Shown: positions 1 through 5,420, numbered from the stretch's first letter. The stretch: DNA of 6,440 nt from Caulobacterales bacterium RIFOXYB1_FULL_67_16 (GCA_001796045.1 MGLN01000043.1:6667-13106); one strand, 5' to 3'. The notes: generated by a model not told the origin, from the letters alone. Program-made: numbers and translations.

Positions 1-572
1 CTGCGGCTGCCCGGGTCCTCGACCGGCAGGGCCGCCAGCTCCGGCGGCAGGGCGTCGGCCGGATAGGCCGGCACCTCCAGCGAGGCCAGGGCGATCAGCG
101 GCACGCCGACGTCCGCCTTGCCGCCCGAACGATCAACGATACAGGCGGCGGCCACGACCTCGCCCCCGGCCGCCTGGATCGCCGCAATGCACTCGCGCGA
201 CGACAGGCCGGTGGTCACGATATCCTCGACCATCACCACCTTCTGTCCCGGCTCGACCGAGAAGCCGCGCCTCAGCTTGAACTGGCCGCCTTCCCGCTCG
301 ACATACATGGACGGCACGCCCAGATGCCGCGCCGTCTCATAGCCGGGAATGATGCCGCCTACGGCCGGAGAAATCGCCACGTCCACCGGCCCCACGGTCG
401 CGACGATCTTGTCCGCCAGGGCCTTGCACAGACGCTCGCAGCGATCCGTCTGCATGAAGACCAGGTTCTTCTGCAGGAAGACCGGACTGTGCAGGCCGGA
501 CGAGAGGACGAAATGGCCTTCGCGCAGGGCGCCGGCGTCGCGGAATTCGTTGAGGACGTCTTCGGTGTTCAT
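1..572 (-). CDS. pyrE: Orotate phosphoribosyltransferase (3' end cut by window edge)
   Basis: Joins orotate to PRPP to give orotidine monophosphate, the fifth step of de novo pyrimidine synthesis, in the cytosol. The reading frame begins MNTEDVLNEF at 572 and stays open to base 1 (190 codons). At about 190-195 residues for the family, only a few C-terminal residues should be missing. Visible signatures are LSSGLHSPVFLQK near the N-terminus, SPAVGGIIPGYE in the middle, the loop VEREGGQF (about residues 91-98), and the PRPP-binding motif VVMVEDIVTTGLSS at residues 112-125, with the acidic pair E116-D117. It lies 39 bp downstream of rel on the same strand, so co-transcription is likely. No clear Shine-Dalgarno precedes the ATG; a GC-rich inverted repeat occupies that spot instead. 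The start is chosen because the conserved N-terminus begins there. The assignment is secure. Confidence 0.96.
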   Translation of the reverse strand, partial: MNTEDVLNEFRDAGALREGHFVLSSGLHSPVFLQKNLVFMQTDRCERLCKALADKIVATVGPVDVAISPAVGGIIPGYETARHLGVPSMYVEREGGQFKLRRGFSVEPGQKVVMVEDIVTTGLSSRECIAAIQAAGGEVVAAACIVDRSGGKADVGVPLIALASLEVPAYPADALPPELAALPVEDPGSR

Positions 573-574
573 GC

Positions 575-598
575 CGGGGGTCTTAGCGCCTGCCCCCG
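575..598 (-). repeat. Inverted repeat in the rel-pyrE gap
   Basis: Read on the minus strand, CGGGGG (598-593) pairs with CCCCCG (580-575) around a 12-nt loop, filling most of the 39-bp gap between the rel stop and the pyrE ATG and ending two bases before that ATG. There is no U-run after it, so it is not a standard intrinsic terminator. It could partly end rel transcripts or mask the pyrE start region. The pairing is seen directly; the function is inferred. Confidence 0.4.
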
Positions 599-611
599 CC
601 GAACGAAAGGC

Positions 612-2768
612 TCAGCCGCGTCCACGATCGACGTTGTCGACCGACGGATTGGCCCGCAGGGCCGCCATGATCATGGTGGCGTGCTTCGCATCCTCGACCT
701 CGACATCCAGGGTGACGTCGAAGAAGTCCTGCTGCCGATAGGCCATGGCCAGGTTGATGATATTGCCCCCCGCCTCGCCGATCAGGGTCGTCACCTGGCC
801 CAGCACGCCCGGCGCGTTGCGAATCGTCGCCTTCAGCCGCACCGCCGCCACGGCGTCGGTTTCGGCCTGGGGTGTCCACTGCAGGTCGTGCCAGACCGAA
901 TCGTCGTCGGCGAAGGCCGCCAGCGTCTGACAGTCGATCGTATGGACAGTCAGGCCGGTCTCCGGCTCCAGTATGCCGACGATCCGGTCGCCGGGCACCG
1001 GCGTGCAGCACTGACCGAAATGGACGCTCACGCCCGGCGTCAGTCCGCCGCCGCGCACGAACAGCCGGGCGGTGCCGCCCTCGATTCTCTGCTTCTCAGG
1101 CCCGGCCTTCAGCCGCCCCTTCAAAGCGGGGAACAGGGTTTCGGCCACCGACGTCGGCGACAGGCGACCGCGGCCCAGACCCTCGAACAGGTCTTCGTCG
1201 CCCGAGACCGCGAGCGTCTCCAGCACCGGCTTCAGCGACACTTCCGTCAGGCGCTTGTCGACCCGCGCCAGCGTCTGCTCGAGCGCCGCCCGGCCCAGCT
1301 TGATGAACTCCTCGCGTTCCGAGGTGCGGATGTGACGCCGGATGGCCGAACGCGCCCGGCCGGTGACGGTCAGGCTGCGCCAATCGGCCGGCACCTCGCG
1401 CTTGGCGCCGCGGATGATCTCGACCACATCCCCATTCTGCAGTGGGGTCCGCATCGGCTTCAGCTCGCCGTTGATCTTCACTCCGACCGCCGTATCCCCG
1501 ACCTCGGTATGGACCGCATAGGCGAAGTCCAGCGGCATGCCCCCGCGCGGCAGGGTCACCAGACGACCCTTGGGCGTGAAGACGAAGACCTGATCCAGGT
1601 ACATTTCGAGCTTCGCGTGCTCGACCCAGTCCTCGCCGCCTTCGCCGTGCTCGATCACCTGCACCAGGTGACGCAGGTTCTGCAGCGGGTCGCGCCCGCC
1701 GCCCTGTTCCATCGCCTCGCGGTCGAAGCCGTAGGACTGGTTCTTGTAGCGCCAGTGCGCCGCCACCCCGTCCTCGGCGACCCGGTCCATGGCCTCGGTG
1801 CGAATCTGCATCTCGATCCGGAGGCCCCGCGGCCCCACAACGGTCGTGTGCAGCGAGCGGTAGTTGTTCGACTTGGGCGTCGAGATGAAGTCCTTGAACC
1901 GCTCCGGCACCATCGGCCATTCGCGGTGGATCACCCCCAGGGCGCGGTAGCAGTCGTCCTCCGCCTCCACGATCACGCGAAAACCGTAGATGTCCGACAG
2001 GGACGAGAAACCCACCGACTTGCGCTGCAGCTTGCGCCAGATCGAATAGGGCGTCTTCTGCCGGCCCACCACATGGGCCTCGATCCCGGCTTCTGACAGA
2101 ACCCGCTCCACCTCCTCCGCGACCCCCTCGATGGCCCGGCCGTGCTCCAGCTTCAGGGCCTCCAGCCGCCGCTCGATGGCGGTCTTGGCGGTGGGGTTCA
2201 GATGGGTGAAGGCCAGTTCTTCCAGCTCGGACGCGATCGAATGGATGCCGATCGATCGGCCCAGCGGCGCATAGACTTCCAGCGTCTCCCGGCTGATCCG
2301 TTCGCGTTTCTCCGGCTTGACGTACTGAAGCGTCCGCATGTTGTGCAGACGGTCCGCCAGCTTGACCAGCAACACCCGCACGTCGCGGCTGATAGCCAGG
2401 ATGAACTTCCGCAGATTTTCGGCCTGGCGCGTATGCTCCGCCTGCAGCTCCAGACGGCTTAGCTTGGTCACGCCCTCGACCAGAACGGCCACCTCCTCGC
2501 CGAACATCTGGGCGATGTCGTCGCGTGTCGCCGGCGTGTCCTCGACCACGTCGTGCAGCAGGGCCGTGACGATGGTGGCGGTGTCGAGTTTGTAGTCGGT
2601 CAGTATGCCCGCGACCTGGATCGGGTGGGCGAAATAGGGATCGCCCGAGGCCCGCAGCTGCGAGCCGTGCATCTTCATCGCATAGACATAGGCGCGGTTC
2701 AGAAGCGCCTCGTCTGCGGTAGGGTCATAGGCCTTGACGGCCTCGATCAGTTCGAACTGGCGCAGCAC
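612..2768 (-). CDS. rel: Bifunctional (p)ppGpp synthetase/hydrolase (Rel/SpoT/Rsh)
   Basis: Makes and degrades the alarmone (p)ppGpp that drives the stringent response. It has 718 residues from a GTG start at 2768 (MLRQFELIEAV), which aligns with where alphaproteobacterial Rsh proteins usually begin. The hydrolase HD domain spans about 25-150, with expected metal ligands H48, H72-D73 and D139 and the HDVVED motif. The synthetase domain spans about 235-340, with GRQKTPYSI, catalytic-type D259 and E319, and RFKD at 290-293, the form found in bifunctional enzymes rather than RelA. TGS follows at about 392-452, a zinc-finger-type domain with C587-C588, H609 and C613, and a C-terminal ACT domain at about 642-716. 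Both activities therefore look intact. It follows rpoZ after 134 bp. The frame is open for 46 more codons upstream, so a longer N-terminus is possible. The symbol spoT or rsh would serve equally. Confidence 0.97.
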   Translation of the reverse strand: MLRQFELIEAVKAYDPTADEALLNRAYVYAMKMHGSQLRASGDPYFAHPIQVAGILTDYKLDTATIVTALLHDVVEDTPATRDDIAQMFGEEVAVLVEGVTKLSRLELQAEHTRQAENLRKFILAISRDVRVLLVKLADRLHNMRTLQYVKPEKRERISRETLEVYAPLGRSIGIHSIASELEELAFTHLNPTAKTAIERRLEALKLEHGRAIEGVAEEVERVLSEAGIEAHVVGRQKTPYSIWRKLQRKSVGFSSLSDIYGFRVIVEAEDDCYRALGVIHREWPMVPERFKDFISTPKSNNYRSLHTTVVGPRGLRIEMQIRTEAMDRVAEDGVAAHWRYKNQSYGFDREAMEQGGGRDPLQNLRHLVQVIEHGEGGEDWVEHAKLEMYLDQVFVFTPKGRLVTLPRGGMPLDFAYAVHTEVGDTAVGVKINGELKPMRTPLQNGDVVEIIRGAKREVPADWRSLTVTGRARSAIRRHIRTSEREEFIKLGRAALEQTLARVDKRLTEVSLKPVLETLAVSGDEDLFEGLGRGRLSPTSVAETLFPALKGRLKAGPEKQRIEGGTARLFVRGGGLTPGVSVHFGQCCTPVPGDRIVGILEPETGLTVHTIDCQTLAAFADDDSVWHDLQWTPQAETDAVAAVRLKATIRNAPGVLGQVTTLIGEAGGNIINLAMAYRQQDFFDVTLDVEVEDAKHATMIMAALRANPSVDNVDRGRG

Positions 2769-2769
2769 G

Positions 2770-2790
2770 GGCTGCCTTTTGACGGCAGCC
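2770..2790 (-). repeat. Perfect 7-bp hairpin abutting the rel GTG start
   Basis: On the minus strand GGCTGCC (2790-2784), a 7-nt loop gtcaaaa, and GGCAGCC (2776-2770) form a perfect stem one base before the GTG at 2768. The only Shine-Dalgarno-like stretch for that GTG, AAAAGG, is split between loop and stem. In RNA the fold could limit initiation at GTG. If translation starts further upstream, it is simply coding sequence. Confidence 0.45.
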
Positions 2791-2902
2791 TCCGTCGGCT
2801 CGGCCGGCGCGGGGGCTTCGGCCTTGTTCGCGACTGGGGGCGCCGGCGGAACCGGATCGGTTCGCGCCGGCAGTATAGTGACGCCAGGGGCTCCCTCGGG
2901 CG

Positions 2903-3262
2903 TCAGTAGCGCTCCTCCTGACCGCCGTCGCGGTCGCTCTGCAGGGCGCGGATCAGTTCGGCCTCGGCCATGTTCATGTGCTGCGGCTCGGCCAGCAGCG
3001 CGACGGTTTCCGCCTCATCCTCGGCCTCGGTGCGCTCGTCGACGCGTTGCAGGGTGGTGATGATGGTCTCCCGCAGTTCGTCCGGCACGACCGTGTCGTC
3101 GGCGATCTCGCGCAGGGCCACGACCGGGTTCTTGTCGTTGTCGCGGTCGATCGTCAGGGCGGCGCCGTTGGCGATGCTGCGGGCGCGGTGACCGGCCAGC
3201 AGAACCAGGCCGAAGCGGTTCGGGACCTTCTCGATGCAGTCTTCGACGGTGACGCGGGCCAT
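2903..3262 (-). CDS. rpoZ: DNA-directed RNA polymerase omega subunit
   Basis: Omega is the small subunit that chaperones beta-prime into RNA polymerase; in E. coli it also forms part of a ppGpp-binding site with beta-prime. The 119-residue protein opens MARVTVEDCIEKVPNRFGLVLLAGHRARSI, matching the conserved N-terminal helix region of the family, followed by NDKNPVVALREIADDTV. The C-terminal third is acidic (ERTEAEDEAETVALL) and makes it longer than the 91-residue E. coli protein, as is usual in alphaproteobacteria. The start is supported by GAGG at 3273-3270, 7 nt before the ATG. It sits between folK and rel on the same strand. The pairing with rel parallels the rpoZ-spoT order of enterobacteria and is functionally sensible, since omega senses the product Rel makes. 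Confidence 0.96.
   Translation of the reverse strand: MARVTVEDCIEKVPNRFGLVLLAGHRARSIANGAALTIDRDNDKNPVVALREIADDTVVPDELRETIITTLQRVDERTEAEDEAETVALLAEPQHMNMAEAELIRALQSDRDGGQEERY
2904..2919 (-). promoter_or_regulatory. Strong Shine-Dalgarno and candidate CTG start for a longer Rel
   Basis: Inside the last codons of rpoZ the minus strand carries AGGAGG (2919-2914), a 7-nt spacer and a CTG at 2906-2904. The CTG overlaps the rpoZ TGA stop (2905-2903) as CTGA, a layout like the common ATGA coupling overlap. The CTG is in frame with rel and would add 46 residues rich in Pro and Ala (LTPEGAPGV... to ...AAVKRQP). No ATG, GTG or TTG occurs in frame between it and the GTG at 2768. CTG starts are rare in bacteria, so this is a hypothesis built on an unusually good ribosome binding site. 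Confidence 0.4.
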
Positions 3263-3274
3263 GACAATTCCTCG

Positions 3275-3295
3275 AACGCGGGGGAGAACCGCGTC
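3275..3295 (-). repeat. Short hairpin just upstream of the rpoZ ribosome binding site
   Basis: On the minus strand GACGCGG (3295-3289) faces CCGCGTT (3281-3275) across a 7-nt loop: six Watson-Crick pairs plus one G-T. It ends just before the rpoZ GAGG. If transcription begins upstream it would lie in the leader; if the candidate promoter at 3295-3323 is right, only part of it is transcribed. Function unknown. Confidence 0.3.
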
Positions 3296-3323
3296 AAATA
3301 CAGATTGGGACTGTCTTTTGCAA
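3295..3323 (-). promoter_or_regulatory. Candidate sigma-70-type promoter for rpoZ-rel-pyrE
   Basis: The minus strand has TTGCAA (3323-3318) and TATTTG (3300-3295) separated by 17 bp, placed about 33 bp above the rpoZ ATG, in the most AT-rich part of the folK-rpoZ gap. The matches are only 4/6 and 3/6 to the E. coli consensus, so this is a weak call. An internal promoter here would let rpoZ and rel be expressed apart from folK. Confidence 0.25.
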
Positions 3324-3349
3324 CGCCGACAGGGCGAAAGTGCGGCGTT
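3322..3349 (-). repeat. Inverted repeat at the folK stop codon
   Basis: AACGCCG (3322-3328) and CGGCGTT (3343-3349) are perfect 7-bp arms around a 14-nt loop. The outer arm touches the last base of the folK TGA. No run of U follows on the minus strand, so a Rho-independent terminator is unlikely. It could stabilise the folK mRNA end, act as a weak attenuator before rpoZ, or bind a protein. Confidence 0.35.
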
Positions 3350-3924
3350 CAGACAGGATGAGCGTCGCGCGCCACGGCGGCGGCGGCGGCCAGCTCCCGC
3401 GCCGCGCCGCCGTGAGGATGGACCCAGTCGGGCGCCATCTCGGCGATGGGCCCCATGACGAAGCGTCGCTCCGCCGACCGCGGGTGCGGCAGGATCAGCC
3501 CCTCCAGATCCCCGCTCAGCCGTCCATAGGCGATCAGGTCCAGATCCAGGGTGCGCGGCGCGTTGCGCTCGGAACGCCGCCGCCCGAAGATGTCTTCTAT
3601 CCGGCCGAGAGCCGCCATCAGGGCGTGCGGATCGTGCCGTGTCTCGACGATCGCCGCCCCGTTCAGGAACGGCGGATCCTGCGGATCAGGCCAGGCCAGA
3701 GACGACCACCAGGACGAGCGAGCCACGACGTCGATTCCTTCCGTGCGGAAACGCGCCAGCGCCGCTTCAAGGGCTTCGCGGCAAGAGGACCAGACCCCCT
3801 TGTCATTGCAGCCCAGCGCCACGATGACTGCCCCGTCCAGATCGATCGCCCCGTCGATTCCCACATCGACGGGCGCGTCCGTCGGGACGCCATATTCTTC
3901 ATCCCTTTCGACGGCTTCGACCAT
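3349..3924 (-). CDS. folK: 6-hydroxymethyl-7,8-dihydropterin pyrophosphokinase (HPPK)
   Basis: Transfers pyrophosphate from ATP to 6-hydroxymethyl-dihydropterin, giving the pterin substrate of dihydropteroate synthase in folate synthesis. The protein has 191 residues. Recognisable parts are IVALGCN at 34-40 (usually ALGSN), RSSWW at 69-73, DPPFLNGAAIVET at 83-95, IEDIFGRRRSERNAPRTLDLDL at about 109-130 carrying the magnesium-binding D127 and D129, and LPHPRSAERRFV at 145-156. The HPPK core usually starts a few residues before ALGSN, so the first 30 or so residues here, acidic and low in similarity, are an extension or a misplaced start. ATG 3924 is preceded by a mediocre GGTGGA. An in-frame GTG at 3864 (residue 21) is an alternative but lacks a ribosome binding site. 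The gene heads the minus-strand block and diverges from the NYN gene with overlapping start codons. Confidence 0.9.
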   Translation of the reverse strand: MVEAVERDEEYGVPTDAPVDVGIDGAIDLDGAVIVALGCNDKGVWSSCREALEAALARFRTEGIDVVARSSWWSSLAWPDPQDPPFLNGAAIVETRHDPHALMAALGRIEDIFGRRRSERNAPRTLDLDLIAYGRLSGDLEGLILPHPRSAERRFVMGPIAEMAPDWVHPHGGAARELAAAAAVARDAHPV

Positions 3925-3925
3925 G
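3922..3925. promoter_or_regulatory. CATG palindrome shared by two divergent start codons
   Basis: The minus-strand ATG of folK (3924-3922) and the plus-strand ATG of the NYN gene (3923-3925) lie in one CATG, so there is no intergenic DNA between the annotated starts. Each gene's promoter and ribosome binding site would lie inside the other's coding region. An AT-rich run at 3891-3908 within the folK 5' end, including TATTCT at 3893-3898, is the most promoter-like stretch for the plus strand, but I see no convincing -35 for it. Confidence 0.5.
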
Positions 3926-4459
3926 TTTCATTCCACCGACCGGCTGGCGATCTTCATCGACGGCTCGAACCTCTATTCCGCCGCCCGCGCCCTGCATCAC
4001 GACCTGGACTTCAAGCGGATGCTGGACTGGTTCCGCGAAAAATCCGTCCTGACACGCGCCTATTATTACACGGCGGTGGTCGAGGGCGAAGAGTTCTCGC
4101 CGGTCAAACCCCTGGTGGACTGGCTCGACTACAACGGTTTCTCGGTCGTCACCAAGCCGGTGAAGCGCTTTACCGACGGCTCGGGTCACAGTCGGGTGAA
4201 GGGCAATATGGACATAGAGATCGCGGTCGACATGCTCGAACTGGCTCCGCATCTGGACCATGTCGTCCTCTTTTCCGGCGACGGCGACTTCCGCCGGCTG
4301 GTACAGGCGGTGCAGGCCAAGGGGGTCCGGGTCACCGTCGTCTCGACCCAGAAGACCCAGCCGCCTCACATCGCCGACGAACTGCGTCGCCAGGCCGACG
4401 CCTTCCTGGACCTGAACGACCTCATGGCCGAGTTCGGCCGCCCGAAGGCCGCCCAATGA
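3923..4459 (+). CDS. NYN domain (LabA/DUF88, PIN-like) putative ribonuclease
   Basis: A 178-residue protein that is nearly all one NYN domain, a PIN-like fold found in putative RNA-cleaving enzymes. Acidic metal-binding positions typical of the fold are visible: D13 and N16 in IFIDGSNLY, D97 in KGNMDIEIAVDML (93-105), and D120 and D122 in LFSGDGDFRRLV (116-127). YYYTAVVEGEEFSPVKPL (47-64) and the closing ADELRRQADAFLDL are also characteristic of the LabA-like subfamily. There is no signal peptide or membrane segment, so it should be cytosolic. The start at 3923 is chosen because the domain begins at once; upstream sequence in the same frame is antisense to folK. No good Shine-Dalgarno precedes it. 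Its TGA overlaps the ATG of the glycosylase gene, so the two are probably one operon. The substrate is unknown. Confidence 0.88.
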   Translation: MFHSTDRLAIFIDGSNLYSAARALHHDLDFKRMLDWFREKSVLTRAYYYTAVVEGEEFSPVKPLVDWLDYNGFSVVTKPVKRFTDGSGHSRVKGNMDIEIAVDMLELAPHLDHVVLFSGDGDFRRLVQAVQAKGVRVTVVSTQKTQPPHIADELRRQADAFLDLNDLMAEFGRPKAAQ

Positions 4460-5094
4460 GCCTGACGCCCGAGCCGCCGCGCGACTGCCCGCTCTGCCCC
4501 CGCCTGGTCGAATACCGGCGGGAAAACGCGCGCCAGAACCCCGACTGGTGGAACGGCCCCGCGCCCTCCTTCGGCGATCCGAACGCCCGCCTTTTGGTGG
4601 CGGGCCTGGCGCCGGGCCGCACCGGGGCCAACCGCACAGGCCGTCCCTTCACCGGCGATCATGCGGGCTGGCTGCTGTACGACACCCTCAAGAAGACGGG
4701 CTTCGCCACGGGCCGCTATGATCCGGACGGGAACGACGACCTGACCCTGATCGACTGTATGATCACCAACGCCGTCCGCTGCGCCCCGCCCGGCAACAAG
4801 CCCCTGCCGATCGAGGAGACGACCTGCCGCCCCTTCCTGATCGACCGCCTGGCCCTGCTGCCCCGGCTGAAGGTCATCATCACCCTGGGCGACGTCTCTC
4901 GCCGCAACATCCTCAAAGCCTTCGGCCGCCCGGCCTCGGCCATGCCGGCCGGCCACGGCGCCGAGGGCGAGGCGGGCGGTTATCTGATCCTGAATTCCTA
5001 CCACTGCTCGCGACTGAACACGAACACGGGCCGCCTGACGCCCGAGATGTTCGAGGCCGTCTTCGCCCGCGCCCGCGACCTGATCGCCCGCTAA
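4456..5094 (+). CDS. Uracil-DNA glycosylase, family 5 (UdgB) type, iron-sulfur
   Basis: Removes uracil, and in this family often other deaminated bases, from DNA to begin base excision repair. The protein has 212 residues. Family 5 features seen are GLAPGRTGANRTGRPFTGD at 50-68, VRCAPPGNKP at 107-116, LGD at 144-146, and NSYHCSRLNTNTGRLT at 180-195. Four cysteines, C11 and C14 (CPLC), C109 and C124, are spaced as the 4Fe-4S ligands of family 4/5 enzymes. GLAPG lacks the polar catalytic residue of motif 1 in family 1 enzymes, as is known for family 5. The loop after the histidine reads HCSRLN where the mycobacterial UdgB I recall has HPSQQN. The ATG overlaps the NYN stop as ATGA, indicating translational coupling. 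No partner needed for repair lies nearby. Family placement is confident; exact substrate range is not visible. Confidence 0.92.
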   Translation: MSLTPEPPRDCPLCPRLVEYRRENARQNPDWWNGPAPSFGDPNARLLVAGLAPGRTGANRTGRPFTGDHAGWLLYDTLKKTGFATGRYDPDGNDDLTLIDCMITNAVRCAPPGNKPLPIEETTCRPFLIDRLALLPRLKVIITLGDVSRRNILKAFGRPASAMPAGHGAEGEAGGYLILNSYHCSRLNTNTGRLTPEMFEAVFARARDLIAR

Positions 5095-5124
5095 CCATCA
5101 ACTGTTATTCGCCTGTCGCACGAA

Positions 5125-5159
5125 TCCGCCAATCTCCAATTGAGGCGGAACAGAGGCGG
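5125..5159 (+). repeat. Inverted and direct repeats upstream of the small membrane protein gene
   Basis: In the 101-bp gap (5095-5195), TCCGCC (5125-5130) and GGCGGA (5144-5149) are perfect 6-bp inverted arms around 13 nt. GAGGCGG occurs at 5142-5148 and again at 5153-5159, repeated at an 11-bp period, about one helical turn. This could be an operator, or a weak end-of-operon structure for the glycosylase gene. No clear -35/-10 pair and no T-run terminator are visible in the gap. Confidence 0.3.
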
Positions 5160-5182
5160 CGCTTCGGCGTTTGTCTCCCAGC

Positions 5183-5188
5183 GGGAGG
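5183..5188 (+). promoter_or_regulatory. Strong Shine-Dalgarno for the 66-residue protein
   Basis: GGGAGG lies 7 nt before the ATG at 5196, close to ideal spacing and the best ribosome binding site of the plus-strand genes here. It is the main reason to accept the short gene downstream. Confidence 0.7.
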
Positions 5189-5195
5189 CTGGACT

Positions 5196-5396
5196 ATGCG
5201 ACGCACGAACGGGGTGTTTTCACGCGGCGAGCGCAGGCTCGCGCTTTATGCGGCGATCGTCGTGGTGGCGATCACGGCCCTGACCCTCCTTACCGGCGGG
5301 CTCTTCGCGCCGCCGGCCGGGACGGCGGGCCGGGCAGGCTACGGGTTCGCAGACCTTCCCGGCGTGATGGACGCCCGACCGCTGGGTCAGGCCTGA
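5196..5396 (+). CDS. Small single-pass membrane protein of unknown function
   Basis: A 66-residue protein of no family I recognise. Residues 1-14 are basic (MRRTNGVFSRGERR). Residues 15-37 form one hydrophobic segment (LALYAAIVVVAITALTLLTGGLF), followed by a Pro/Gly/Ala-rich stretch and a short tail ending RPLGQA. The positive-inside rule predicts an N-terminus in the cytosol and a roughly 29-residue tail in the periplasm; the segment could also be an uncleaved signal anchor. No lipobox cysteine is present. Support for a real gene comes from the GGGAGG at 5183-5188 and from its position in a gap between two other genes with no overlap. It lies 101 bp after the glycosylase gene, so it may have its own promoter, and it converges on smpB with 16 bp between the stops. 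Confidence 0.65.
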   Translation: MRRTNGVFSRGERRLALYAAIVVVAITALTLLTGGLFAPPAGTAGRAGYGFADLPGVMDARPLGQA

Positions 5397-5407
5397 GGCG
5401 ACACGCT

Positions 5408-5420
5408 AGGGCTCAGCCCT
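5408..5420. repeat. Short palindrome between convergent gene ends
   Basis: AGGGCT-C-AGCCCT is a perfect palindrome with a one-base centre, overlapping the smpB stop and following the small membrane protein gene by 11 bp. As RNA it would fold as a 4-bp stem with a 5-nt loop, followed by TTGT on the plus strand. It might be a weak bidirectional terminator, but it is too short and lacks a proper T-run. Confidence 0.25.

Noticed and set aside
583..1011. 142-codon minus-strand frame over the end of rel
   Set aside because: It is an out-of-frame shadow of the Rel ACT domain region; Arg/Gly-rich and without its own ribosome binding site.
324..2096. 590-codon open frame on the plus strand
   Set aside because: It is antisense to rel, which has a complete, motif-rich bifunctional Rel sequence. 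Long antisense open frames are common in DNA with high third-position GC, and the translation is rich in Arg, His, Gln and Asp with no recognisable domain.
3301..3319. ACAG/CTGT stem followed by CTTTT on the plus strand, resembling a terminator
   Set aside because: The stem is only 4 bp and no plus-strand gene lies upstream of it.
3372..3392. GGC/CGG triplet run resembling a microsatellite
   Set aside because: It encodes the Ala-rich C-terminus of FolK (AAAAA), which is ordinary in high-GC genes.
3551..3922. Possible longer N-terminus of the NYN protein
   Set aside because: The added residues are Ser/Arg/Ala-rich shadow sequence antisense to folK; the NYN domain starts immediately after the ATG at 3923.
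3340..4455. Upstream part of a 584-codon plus-strand frame ending with the glycosylase
   Set aside because: Only codons from 4456 on encode recognisable protein. The earlier part is antisense to folK and then out of frame with the NYN domain.
4366..5004. 212-codon minus-strand frame antisense to the glycosylase
   Set aside because: The plus-strand frame carries the conserved glycosylase motifs and four iron-sulfur cysteines; the antisense translation is low-complexity shadow.
5151..5176. CGC-TTCG-GCG followed by TTTG as a terminator for the glycosylase gene
   Set aside because: Only three Watson-Crick pairs around the tetraloop and no real T-run.
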